From the NCBI GenBank assembly GCA_003444595.1, contig DLUO01000117.1:1-21860 (forward strand): a stretch of 21,860 bases of DNA. The letters are read 5' to 3'. Below, piece by piece: positions 14,810 through 21,860 of the stretch. The notes under the pieces were generated by a model, which was not told the DNA's origin, searched no databases, and saw nothing but the letters and a program-made list of their open reading frames with translations. The stretch is from Bacillota bacterium (GTDB lineage: Bacteria > Bacillota > Dethiobacteria > DTU022 > UBA8154). A program made the translations under genes and the position numbers. Within the stretch, counting starts at the first letter, position 1. Every line of letters begins with the position of its first letter.

Positions 14810-16795
14810 ATGAGATATGCAGAAACAGGCTACTATCTGGAAATTGACCTGGCCACAGGAAACATTGAGAAAGTGGAAACTGACCCGAAATTGATGGAAC
14901 AGCATTTGGGTGGACTAGGTACCGATGTTAAGCTGTTTTGGGACAGGGTCCCACCGGAGGTAAAAGCATTTGATCCTGAGAACATTCTGGTATTTAGTGC
15001 CGGGCTTTTATGTGGCACACCTGCTTGGGGCACCAATCGCACCATATGTTCAACGATTTCTCCACAAACCAATTTACTGGCCTATCCAATGATGGGGGGG
15101 TTTTGGGCGCCAGAACTGAAATTTGCCGGGTATGATAAAGTAATTTTACGCAATAAAGCCCCTCAACTGGTCTATATATGGATACACAATGATAAAGTAG
15201 AGATACGTGACGCAACTCACTTAAAAGGTAAAGGTGCGGTGGAAACTCAGGAGCTTATCCGGCAGGAACTGAACGAGCCGGATGCTCAGGTGGCTGCTAT
15301 CGGTTTGGCCGGTGAAAACAGGGTCTTTTTTGCTTCTATTGAGCAGTCCAGATCGAGTGCCAGCAGGCTTGGCAGCGGCGCCGTTATGGGAGACAAAAAC
15401 GTAAAAGCAATTGCCGTGCGCGGCACAAAGGACGTAAATATCGCCAGGGGCGAAGAATTTATGCAGCACATGGAAGAATTGAAAAAATTTGTTCTGCACA
15501 GGAATGAAAACCCCCTTAAAGGGATAGAAATGGTTATCCACTCGGGTGTTGGTTCGCCGCAGGCGATGAGACACGTTGATGAGCAGTGGCATACTACCGG
15601 CTTTTCTTGGGGAAATGCTCGTGTCCGGAGGAAAAATTTTTGGACGGAGGAAATATATGATAATTGGAGCAAGAGCCATTGGAGTGCGGTAAAACGTTTT
15701 ATAAGCTGTTTTAACTGCCCGCAGCAATGTGGAACATTAATATCATTCCAGGATGTTCCAAGGTACATGATGAAGTGTTTCTCCAAACTCAGCTATTTGT
15801 TGGCATGCCAAACAGAGAACATGGACTTTACATGGAGAATCCTGCACAAGGCTTTTGAATATGGGGTGGACTCTTTTACAACCCCGCAGGTTTTAGCCTT
15901 TGCGGTAGAACTCTATGAGGCCGGTATTTTTACAGAGGCGGACTTTAAGGGGTGTCCAAAAGATAATGAGGGGAGATTCTTCTGGCTCCTTGACAAAGTT
16001 GCTCATCGAGATGGAATTGGCGATTACCTGGCCGACGGTATTTATTGGGCGGCACGCAGGATTGGCAAAGGTGCGGAGGCCTTTGATCATAATACCATTA
16101 AAAAGCATGAGCAAATGGTTGTTAAATTGGCAATGCTGGATCCAATATATTTTCTGATGTATACTACCAACGAGAAGCTAAGTGTTACCCAAATGGAAGG
16201 AAACTTCCCCCAGACAGCCAAAGGTACACCAGAGCTAAAAGAGATGTGGGTCAGAGATTGGATACAGGCTCCCAATGAAAAGATTAAAGAGTATTTCATG
16301 GGCTGGAATCCTCGGGGAGAAGGCTCCAACCCATATTATCCAACCCCGCAAATGAGTTCTGAAATTGTGGACTGGATGGAAATGCTCCACAACATCGACG
16401 ATGCCATTGGCTTGTGTGCAGGTATGGGTTCATTCTGTTATAAGCCTGCCTACCATGTGCATAATTATCATAAATTTATTTCTGCCGCAACCGGCATGGA
16501 TTTGGATAAGGACTCGCTTAAGAAAATAGTCAACAGGAACCGTAACTTACACCGGGCTTATCATAATATGAGAGGCATCACCAGGAAAGATGAGAAGCCG
16601 CCTGAAGACCACTGGAGACACAGGTTCCCCGAACTTGAAGAAGAACTTTTGACTACGTACTACAAATACAAGGGATGGAACTATGACGGTATTCCAACTA
16701 AAGAAAGACTGCATGAATTAGATTTAGATTATGTTGCTGAAGAATTGATAAAGAGAGGGATATTAAAAGATGGCGAAGATGAAAAAAATAGTTAA
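14810..16795 (+). CDS. bamB: Class II benzoyl-CoA reductase, tungsten active-site subunit BamB
   Basis: The 661-residue product belongs to the tungsten aldehyde:ferredoxin oxidoreductase superfamily and closely follows the BamB pattern. BamB reduces benzoyl-CoA to cyclohexa-1,5-diene-1-carbonyl-CoA without ATP in strict anaerobes. The N-terminal cofactor domain reads MRYAETGYYLEIDLATGNIEKVETDP, HLGGLGTDVKLFWDRVPPEV, MMGGFWAPELKFAGYDKV and GAVMGDKNVKAIAVRGTKDV. C300-x2-C303-x3-C307 plus C536 in DDAIGLC form the [4Fe-4S] site. C323 in MMKCFSKL lines up with the tungsten-ligating Cys I recall from Geobacter BamB. KPPEDHWRHRFPELEEELL is the family's C-terminal signature. The nearest ribosome site (GGAG, 15 bases upstream) is distant. 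The end overlaps bamC by 26 bp. An AOR with another acyl-CoA substrate cannot be fully excluded. Confidence 0.9.
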   Translation: MRYAETGYYLEIDLATGNIEKVETDPKLMEQHLGGLGTDVKLFWDRVPPEVKAFDPENILVFSAGLLCGTPAWGTNRTICSTISPQTNLLAYPMMGGFWAPELKFAGYDKVILRNKAPQLVYIWIHNDKVEIRDATHLKGKGAVETQELIRQELNEPDAQVAAIGLAGENRVFFASIEQSRSSASRLGSGAVMGDKNVKAIAVRGTKDVNIARGEEFMQHMEELKKFVLHRNENPLKGIEMVIHSGVGSPQAMRHVDEQWHTTGFSWGNARVRRKNFWTEEIYDNWSKSHWSAVKRFISCFNCPQQCGTLISFQDVPRYMMKCFSKLSYLLACQTENMDFTWRILHKAFEYGVDSFTTPQVLAFAVELYEAGIFTEADFKGCPKDNEGRFFWLLDKVAHRDGIGDYLADGIYWAARRIGKGAEAFDHNTIKKHEQMVVKLAMLDPIYFLMYTTNEKLSVTQMEGNFPQTAKGTPELKEMWVRDWIQAPNEKIKEYFMGWNPRGEGSNPYYPTPQMSSEIVDWMEMLHNIDDAIGLCAGMGSFCYKPAYHVHNYHKFISAATGMDLDKDSLKKIVNRNRNLHRAYHNMRGITRKDEKPPEDHWRHRFPELEEELLTTYYKYKGWNYDGIPTKERLHELDLDYVAEELIKRGILKDGEDEKNS

Positions 16796-17315
16796 GACAA
16801 TCACGGTTGATGCGGACAGGTGCAATGGTTGCCGGGCATGTGAGGTGGCATGCTCCGCTTTTCACGCCACACCGAAATACAGCATCGTTAATCCGGCGAG
16901 GTCTCGTATTAAAGTAATAACTTATCGGCTGGACGACATATTCTTCCCGATTTTTGCAGGCGCGTATACTAAAGCAGGATGTGAGGGGAGAGACTCTTAT
17001 ATAATTGATGGGAAGGAATACCGTGAATGTGATTTTTGCCGGGCTTCCTGTCCAACCAGGAACAGATTTACAGATCCTGATTCCGGCTTACCGTTAAGGT
17101 GTGATATGTGTGAAAGTGACCCGCCGCTGGAAAAGCCCAAGTGCGTTGAGGTATGCATAAATGATGTTCTGATTTATGAAGAAAGAGAAGAGGAAGTAGA
17201 AGAGGGCGAACCCATCGAATCTATTGAGATTGGGGTAAAAGCTTTGGTAGATAAGCATGGCTTGAATGAGGTTATTGAAACTGTTGAGCGAGTTCAATTG
17301 TCCAAAAAGGCTTAA
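16770..17315 (+). CDS. bamC: Benzoyl-CoA reductase iron-sulfur subunit BamC
   Basis: This 181-residue ferredoxin-type protein is the electron-transfer partner of BamB. Cysteine groups are CNGCRACEVAC (C18-C28), CDFCRASC, CDMCESDPPLEKPKCVEVC and an isolated GC at GAYTKAGCEGRDSYIIDGKEY. They suffice for about three [4Fe-4S] clusters. The stretches DPDSGLPLRCDMCE and INDVLIYEEREEEVEEGE are typical of BamC. The acidic region is followed by a C-terminal helix (VKALVDKHGLNEVIETVERV). The start could also be the ATG at 16779 (MKKIVKTITVDADRC), which matches the usual family N-terminus. Overlap with bamB implies translational coupling. The complex is cytoplasmic. Confidence 0.9.
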   Translation: MAKMKKIVKTITVDADRCNGCRACEVACSAFHATPKYSIVNPARSRIKVITYRLDDIFFPIFAGAYTKAGCEGRDSYIIDGKEYRECDFCRASCPTRNRFTDPDSGLPLRCDMCESDPPLEKPKCVEVCINDVLIYEEREEEVEEGEPIESIEIGVKALVDKHGLNEVIETVERVQLSKKA

Positions 17316-17420
17316 AAGTTTTTCTTACCCTTTGAAAGAATAGTAGTAAGTGAATAATTCGAATTTGTGAAAAGGGAAGAGGGAGGAACAGAAGAAGCGA
17401 AGGTAAAATAATTTATAAAA

Positions 17421-17463
17421 AAGGAGTGTCAGTCAAGATAAACTGACTTGCCTGACACTCCTT
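17421..17463. terminator. Bidirectional intrinsic terminator between the bam operons
   Basis: AAGGAGTGTCAG (17421-17432) pairs perfectly with CTGACACTCCTT (17452-17463), and an inner CAAG/CTTG extends the stem. Reading + it is followed by CCTTTT, and reading - by a clean T-run (the A-run at 17417-17422). It can end both bamC and the converging bamI transcripts. Confidence 0.9.
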
Positions 17464-17467
17464 CCTT

Positions 17468-18088
17468 TTAACTGTTTTTCTCTGCAACTTGCTCGAAAAT
17501 GGGCAGAGAAGATGCTAGTGCTCCGGAAAGAACGTAAGCTGCTTGTAGAGCCTCTGTAGGGCAAAGGGGGAAACATTCCTTACAGTTCCAGCACTCTTTC
17601 GAGGCTATCTCCTGAATGAAATTTATTTCCCGGTGTGTTCCTCTATTAATAAATCCAATGGCGTTCTTTTTCTTTACTTCGGCACAGTACCTTACGCAAA
17701 GACCACAGTGAATGCAAAATGAGGATTCTTTTTCAAAACGGTCTTTGTCTGCGCCATACTCCTGGGCATAACTTTGCAGATCCCTGGAATCCGGAGCATG
17801 AGCAAGCAAGAGCTCCAAGATCATTTTGCGTATTTTGTCTACTTTCTCAGATCTGGTTCTTACCACCAAATTATTTTCTACCGGGTAGACACAGGATACA
17901 ACGAATTTCGTGGAGCCGCGGCTTTCCACTTCCACCATGCACAGGCGACAGGCACCGTAAGGCTCGAGTTTCTCGTGATGGCAGAGGGTCGGAATTTTTA
18001 TCCCCAGTTTCTGGGCTGCCTGCAAAACGGTCATGTCCGGGCTTGCTTCTACTTGTTGGCCGTCGATCTCTAAAAGGATTTTACTCAT
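17468..18088 (-). CDS. bamI: NuoG-like iron-sulfur electron-transfer subunit (BamI-like)
   Basis: This 206-residue protein corresponds to the N-terminal part of complex I NuoG or HoxU-type subunits. A 2Fe-2S ferredoxin fold comes first (CHHEKLEPYGACRLCMVEVE and VSCVYPV), then a [4Fe-4S] motif, FCIHCGLCVRYC, then another, CWNCKECFPLCPTEAL. The molybdopterin domain of NuoG is absent, as expected for HoxU/BamI types. Its ATG overlaps the bamH stop in TAATG. In the class II benzoyl-CoA reductase complex such a subunit relays electrons between the flavin subunit BamH and the HdrA-like BamE. The symbol rests on context: a formate dehydrogenase or hydrogenase module would look similar. Confidence 0.75.
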   Translation of the reverse strand: MSKILLEIDGQQVEASPDMTVLQAAQKLGIKIPTLCHHEKLEPYGACRLCMVEVESRGSTKFVVSCVYPVENNLVVRTRSEKVDKIRKMILELLLAHAPDSRDLQSYAQEYGADKDRFEKESSFCIHCGLCVRYCAEVKKKNAIGFINRGTHREINFIQEIASKECWNCKECFPLCPTEALQAAYVLSGALASSLPIFEQVAEKNS

Positions 18089-20013
18089 TATTTTTTACCC
18101 CCTCTGGTTATAGTTCTTGCTTCTTCAGGGATAGGAGGCGGAACAGGCTCGCCGGAGATCTTCTTTACTGCGGCAAAGCGAGGGGGGCAAACTTCAAAGC
18201 AGGTTCCGCATTTTGTGCATTTCTCCTGGTCGATGATATGAATCTTGTTCTTACCGCCTATGATCGCATCTGAAGGGCACTTCCTGAAGCAGGTTGTACA
18301 AGCCCCGCATTTATCCGGATCAATATAGAAAGAAATTAGCTCTTTGCAGGAGAGGGCCGGGCATCTTTTATCTTTAATGTGCGCCTCATATTCCTCTCTA
18401 AAATATTTTAAGGTGCTGAGAACCGGGTTGGGGGCACTTTTACCCAGAGCACAGAGTGCAGCTGTTTGGGTTACCTCGGCTAATTCTTCTAATAGTTCGA
18501 TATCGCCTTCTTTGCCTTTTCCCTGGCAAATATTGTCAAGAATTTTCAGCATTTGCCTGATGCCTTCACGGCAGGGAACACATTTGCCGCAGGATTCATC
18601 GGTAAGGAAATTCAGAAAGTATCTGGCAACATCAACCATACAGGTATCTTCATCAAGGACGATCATTCCGCCGGAGCCCATCATGGAGCCGGCCTTGGTG
18701 AGTTCATCAAAGCCAACCGGCAAGTCTAAGAGTTCCTCCGGAAGACATCCGCCAGAGGGCCCTCCGGTCTGCACTGCTTTGAATTTTTTACCTCCCGGGA
18801 TACCTCCGCCTATTTTGTAGATAATGTCTCTCAGGGGCATGCCCATGGGGACTTCCACAAGACCAGTATTGTTGATTTTACCTACAAGGGAGAAAATCTT
18901 GGTGCCTTTGCTTCCTTCAGTACCTAATTGGGTGAACCAGTCCGCTCCTTTATTGATGATCAGGGGCACATTGGCCCATGTCTCAACGTTGTTCAGGACC
19001 GTGGGTTTTTCCCAAAGGCCCTTGATGTTGGAGCGGATATATTTTGGCCGGGGTTCTCCGGCACGGCCTTCCAGAGCGGTCATGAGCGCAGTGGATTCTC
19101 CGCAGACAAAAGCACCGGCACCCTGGTGCACCTTAACAATGAAATCAAATCCCGAGCCAAGGATATTTTTTCCCAGAAAACCGTATTCTTCTGCTTGCTT
19201 GATGGCTATACTAACGTTTTTGACGGCCAGGGGGTATTCCTGCCGAACATAGATATATCCTTCGTGGGCACCGATAGCATAGGCTCCGATAGCCAACCCC
19301 TCAAGGATGGAATGGGGGTTGCCTTCTAACAACGCCCTATCCATAAAGGCCCCCGGGTCTCCTTCATCCGCGTTGACGAGGACATATTTTACGGGGTCCG
19401 GGGCATTGCGGGAACCTTCCCATTTAATCCCCGCAGGGAAGCCGGCGCCGCCTCTGCCTCTGAGATTGGATTTTTTAATCTCCTCTATTACCGTCTCTGG
19501 GGTCATCTCAAAAAGACATTTGGTTAAGGCTGAGTAACCGCCGATAGCCAGGTAGTCCTCTAGGCTCTGGGGGTCAATCTTGATATTAGTACTGATGTTG
19601 ATTCGTTCCTGGTATTTATAGAAGGGAATCTCGGATTCTAAAGTTGCTTTTTCACCTGTAGACGGATCCTCATAAAGGAGCCGTTCTACAACTTTTTTTT
19701 CTTTGATGGTTTGAGACACAATTTCGGGAACATCTTCAGGTTTTACATCGAGATAGCATATCTCTTCAGGATAAATTACTACAACAGGACCTCGCTGACA
19801 AAACCCCGGACATCCGGTTCCTTTGGTATCTACCTCGGCCGTCAGTCCTTGGGCTTCAATCTCTTTTTTAAAAGCTTCTATGACTTTACCTGCACCGGAA
19901 GCGATGCACCCGGACCCGGCACATATAGAAATGCAGGGCTTGTTCGGGTCTCTCTTGGATAACATTTCTGCTCTGACTTTCACTAACTCCTCAGGCGATT
20001 CTATGCGTGGCAT
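18088..20013 (-). CDS. bamH: NuoF-like NAD(P)H/FMN subunit (BamH-like)
   Basis: The 641-residue product is a NuoF/HydB-type diaphorase subunit. The N-terminal thioredoxin-like 2Fe-2S domain has CISICAGSGC and GTGCPGFCQRGP. The FMN/NADH-binding core has LRGRGGAGFPAGIKWE, NADEGDPGAFMDR and VCGESTALMTALEGRAGEPR. SCGKCVPCREG binds the N3-type [4Fe-4S] cluster. The C-terminus adds two ferredoxin motifs, CGACTTCFRKCP and CTKCGTCFEVCP. It would oxidise NADH or reduce NAD+ and pass electrons inside a bifurcating complex. It starts 9 bases behind bamG. Naming it bamH follows from its neighbours bamB/C, E and F. The same domain layout occurs in electron-bifurcating hydrogenases, but no hydrogenase gene is present. 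Confidence 0.82.
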   Translation of the reverse strand: MPRIESPEELVKVRAEMLSKRDPNKPCISICAGSGCIASGAGKVIEAFKKEIEAQGLTAEVDTKGTGCPGFCQRGPVVVIYPEEICYLDVKPEDVPEIVSQTIKEKKVVERLLYEDPSTGEKATLESEIPFYKYQERINISTNIKIDPQSLEDYLAIGGYSALTKCLFEMTPETVIEEIKKSNLRGRGGAGFPAGIKWEGSRNAPDPVKYVLVNADEGDPGAFMDRALLEGNPHSILEGLAIGAYAIGAHEGYIYVRQEYPLAVKNVSIAIKQAEEYGFLGKNILGSGFDFIVKVHQGAGAFVCGESTALMTALEGRAGEPRPKYIRSNIKGLWEKPTVLNNVETWANVPLIINKGADWFTQLGTEGSKGTKIFSLVGKINNTGLVEVPMGMPLRDIIYKIGGGIPGGKKFKAVQTGGPSGGCLPEELLDLPVGFDELTKAGSMMGSGGMIVLDEDTCMVDVARYFLNFLTDESCGKCVPCREGIRQMLKILDNICQGKGKEGDIELLEELAEVTQTAALCALGKSAPNPVLSTLKYFREEYEAHIKDKRCPALSCKELISFYIDPDKCGACTTCFRKCPSDAIIGGKNKIHIIDQEKCTKCGTCFEVCPPRFAAVKKISGEPVPPPIPEEARTITRGGKK

Positions 20014-20022
20014 AATCTTCCC

Positions 20023-20475
20023 TCACTCGTATTTTTTTAACGTCTCTGCTGTTTCTGCCGGCGACATATTACCGTGGATTTCTCCATCAATCTCCACCAC
20101 CGGACCTAAAGCACAGCAGCCGAGGCAGTTAACGGTTTCCAGGCTGAATCTCAGATCTAAATCCGTCTCGCCGGGTTTAATTCCCGTCAGTTCCTCTACT
20201 GTATCCAGAACACGTTGCGCGCCGCGAACATGGCAGGCAGTACCCATACAAATGTGAATTCCATGACGTCCTTTCGGCACTAAACTAAAGGCTTTATAAA
20301 AAGTAGCTATCTGCTGTATCCGTGTTAAAGGAACTTGTAATTTCTCGCTAATTCTTTCTAATGCTTCTTTAGGAAGCCAACGATTCTCGCTTTGTATATC
20401 CAGTAATATTTGAATGAGGGAACTGGCTTCACTATTATGTTTTTCAATAATCTGGTCGACTCTTTCAATATCCAT
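20023..20475 (-). CDS. bamG: NuoE-like 2Fe-2S subunit (BamG-like)
   Basis: The 150-residue product is a thioredoxin-like 2Fe-2S protein of the NuoE/HydC family. It has an N-terminal helical bundle (VDQIIEKHNSEASSLIQILLDIQSENRWLPKEALERISEKL) and then the cluster ligands in CMGTACHVRGA and VNCLGCCALGP. The end reads GNMSPAETAETLKKYE as usual. It works with the NuoF-like subunit next to it. GGAGG lies 14 bases before the ATG. The 76-bp gap to the upstream gene shows no clear terminator, so the operon probably continues across it. Confidence 0.8.
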   Translation of the reverse strand: MDIERVDQIIEKHNSEASSLIQILLDIQSENRWLPKEALERISEKLQVPLTRIQQIATFYKAFSLVPKGRHGIHICMGTACHVRGAQRVLDTVEELTGIKPGETDLDLRFSLETVNCLGCCALGPVVEIDGEIHGNMSPAETAETLKKYE

Positions 20476-20551
20476 GACTTCTCTACCAACCTCCTTCTTT
20501 TTCTAATTTACTGTTTTCCAGTGCTTGTACTTACGGCCGGTATAGCAAGTC

Positions 20552-21319
20552 TTAGGCGAGTGCAAAACGCCACCGGCTTTCTTCATATCTGACTAATCCT
20601 TGCCTTGCTGTATTATTAAGGTGTCTTGATATTTCAGAAGGAGTCAGCCCTAAAATTTGCGAGATTTCTCCCGTTGTAAAGGGTTTTTCCCGCAAAAGCA
20701 GCATAATCTCGCTGATGGCCAATTTGTCTGCAATTAATTCATTAAATAACCGCTGTAGCTCCGCACTGGCGTAAAATTTTTCGTATCCTTCTTTCGTATC
20801 AAAGTGTACTCTAAGTCTTTCGTTCTCCACCAGTCTAAGATAGAAGTTCAGATCTTCAATTGCCTTAAGTTTCAGGTTTAGGACTTCCTGGTCCAATCCT
20901 TCATTCTCGCCAAGTGGTCCTAGCTCCTTTATTTTTTCGACAAAGCTGTTGACAGCATCCACATAGACGTTTCCTTCACTGCCGGACATAAACTCGATCC
21001 TTAGCCTTTCTGGATTCAAACCAATGTGTTCTAATATTTTTTTATAAAGTAGCACCATATTCAGGGCATGGTGATTCCCATGGGTAATATAATTACATTC
21101 ATTCAAACGGCAACCGCCAATAAACACTCCGTCTACTCCTTTGGAAAAAGCTCTGGTTATATGTGACGGGTCTACTCTTCCGGTACACATGACGCGGATT
21201 AGCCTAATATCAGTTGCATATTGCAGTCTGGAAACTCCAGCCAGGTCAGCAGCACCGTATGCTCACCAGTGGCAGACAAAACCCAGGATTTTGGGTTCAA
21301 AAGCAAGACTCGCACTCAT
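20552..21319 (-). CDS. bamF: MvhD-like selenoprotein with C-terminal winged helix (BamF-like)
   Basis: Read from ATG 21319 (GGAGG 10 bases before it), the frame gives MSASLAFEPKILGFVCHW, then an in-frame TGA at 21265-21263, then AYGAADLAGVSRLQYATDIR and on to the stop at 20552. MvhD proteins have Cys in this motif (CxWCxYxGADLAG), so UGA most likely encodes selenocysteine at residue 19. The MvhD domain continues with RVMCTGRVD, GVFIGGCRLNECNY and GN.HA to about residue 140. Helical and winged-helix sequence follows (about 190-255, TTGEISQILGLTPSEISRHLNNTARQGLVRYEESRW). Total length is 255 residues. MvhD links HdrA to the electron donor module, as expected between bamE and bamGHI. A conventional start at 21190 would lose the motif. 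Confidence 0.85.
21216..21262 (-). promoter_or_regulatory. Candidate bacterial SECIS element in bamF
   Basis: Right after the UGA, GCATA (21262-21258) can pair with TATGC (21220-21216), enclosing an apical hairpin CTGGA-GTT-TCCAG (21240-21228). The loop starts 27 nt after the UGA, inside the usual bacterial range, and contains G and U. The middle of the stem is poorly paired, so this needs structure prediction. Confidence 0.5.
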
Positions 21320-21341
21320 TTGTTTTCACCCTCCTTTTTTT

Positions 21342-21841
21342 CTAGACTCCAACTAACAAATCAATTTGTTTTTTGATTCCTTCCTCTGAAACTGCCGCAT
21401 CAATTTCGCTCAAGAGTCCTTTGTCGGTAAAATGTTTAAGTTGGATAGCACTTGTGGGACATTTTGTATTACAAAGTCCGTCTCCTTTGCAGAGAACAGG
21501 ATTAACAACCGCTTTTCTGCCAAGTCGGGTCTCTTGAAAACTTATCGCGCCATACATACAGGCTGATATACAGGCCCCGCAGGAAAGACATTTGTTTTCA
21601 TCGATTTCGCAGACGGAACCGGAGGCGGTAACCGTATCGTTGGAAAGGAGGGTTAGAACACGGCCTGCAGCTCCATAAGCCTGGCTTATAGTTTCGGAAA
21701 TAAACTTGGGGTAGTGGGCGGTTCCGCAGAGGTAAACGCCGTCAGTCCCGAACTCCACAGGGCGCAATTTTACGTGGGCTTCTTTAAAGAAGCCGTCGGG
21801 GCTCAAAGTTACTTTAAATAATCCGGCTACTTCTTCAGTTG
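21342..21841 (-). CDS. bamE: HdrA-like flavoprotein, C-terminal part (BamE-like), cut by contig end
   Basis: Only the last 166 or so codons are present, since the frame is open into the right adaptor. Visible are the end of the FAD-binding part (LSPDGFFKEAHVKLRPVEFGTDGVYLCGTAHYP, then ETISQAYGAAGRVLTLL) and two [4Fe-4S] motifs, CLSCGACISACMYGAIS and CKGDGLCNTKCPTSAI. The order matches HdrA, the bifurcating FAD subunit of heterodisulfide reductase, and BamE of the benzoyl-CoA reductase complex. It is followed 22 bases later by bamF. The true start lies outside the window. HdrA proteins occur in many complexes, so the bam assignment rests on context. Confidence 0.82.
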
Positions 21842-21860
21842 CTGTCTCTTATACACATCT
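21842..21860 (-). other. Tn5/Nextera mosaic-end adaptor (artefact)
   Basis: CTGTCTCTTATACACATCT is the exact reverse complement of the 19-bp mosaic end found at bases 1-19. It is untrimmed adaptor. The bamE reading frame runs into it, so any residues translated beyond 21841 are not genomic. Confidence 0.97.

Noticed and set aside
15221..15786. Long open frames on the minus strand opposite bamB
   Set aside because: They lie wholly within a gene of clear homology, have no ribosome sites, and show no recognisable domains.
17719..19329. Several plus-strand open frames opposite bamI and bamH
   Set aside because: They are antisense shadows of well-supported NuoG- and NuoF-like genes, with composition-driven sequences and no domain signal.
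1..21860. A native composite transposon bounded by Tn5-like inverted ends
   Set aside because: The ends are exactly the synthetic mosaic end used for sequencing libraries, lie at the very termini, and no transposase or resistance gene is present.
1..21860. tRNA, rRNA or CRISPR arrays
   Set aside because: No cloverleaf-like segments, rRNA stretches or regularly spaced repeats of CRISPR length were seen. The tandem repeats found are short and have no spacers.

Overview
The window is a 21.8 kb contig from what looks like a Gram-positive strict anaerobe, probably a Clostridia/Peptococcaceae-type syntroph or sulfate reducer that degrades aromatic compounds. The pointers are AGGAGG-type ribosome binding sites in front of most genes, a Bacillus/Clostridium-type LexA box, lipoprotein signal peptides, and close homologues of the tungsten-dependent class II benzoyl-CoA reductase genes (bam) known from obligate anaerobes. 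The genus is inference. Both ends (1-19 and 21842-21860) are the 19-bp Tn5/Nextera mosaic end, so they are library adaptor and not genome.

Layout. 20-1624 (+): a Y-family DNA polymerase under a textbook LexA operator, with a small ORF behind it. 5068-1660 (-): a three-gene unit of a lipoprotein solute-binding protein, a membrane-anchored LuxR-type sensor-regulator with an unusual start, and a small XRE regulator. Repeated AATCACCCC half-sites lie upstream. 5350-8589 (+): small accessory genes, namely a Cys-rich mini-protein, a zinc-ribbon protein, a small membrane protein, a lipoprotein, a frameshifted membrane-protein gene and an AIM24-family protein, closed by an intrinsic terminator. 8807-9571 (+): an alpha/beta hydrolase. 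9740-12541 (+): the trkA-trkH potassium uptake pair behind a structured leader. 12784-13041 (+): a small XRE regulator running into a tandem repeat. 13056-13467: AT-rich non-coding DNA.

The metabolic core is 13468-21841. On the + strand a radical SAM/SPASM protein precedes bamB (tungsten active-site subunit) and bamC (its iron-sulfur partner). Converging on the - strand are bamE (HdrA-like, cut by the contig end), bamF (MvhD-like, with an in-frame UGA predicted to encode selenocysteine), bamG, bamH and bamI (NuoE-, NuoF- and NuoG-like). A strong bidirectional terminator at 17421-17463 separates the two operons. By analogy with Geobacter, BamBC reduces benzoyl-CoA to the cyclohexa-1,5-diene and BamEFGHI supplies low-potential electrons, probably by flavin-based electron bifurcation. 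BamD is not in the window.

The points most worth a second look are the selenocysteine codon and winged-helix fusion in bamF, the radical SAM gene beside bamB, the TAG/CTG start of the LuxR sensor, and the solute-binding-protein/sensor/regulator locus.
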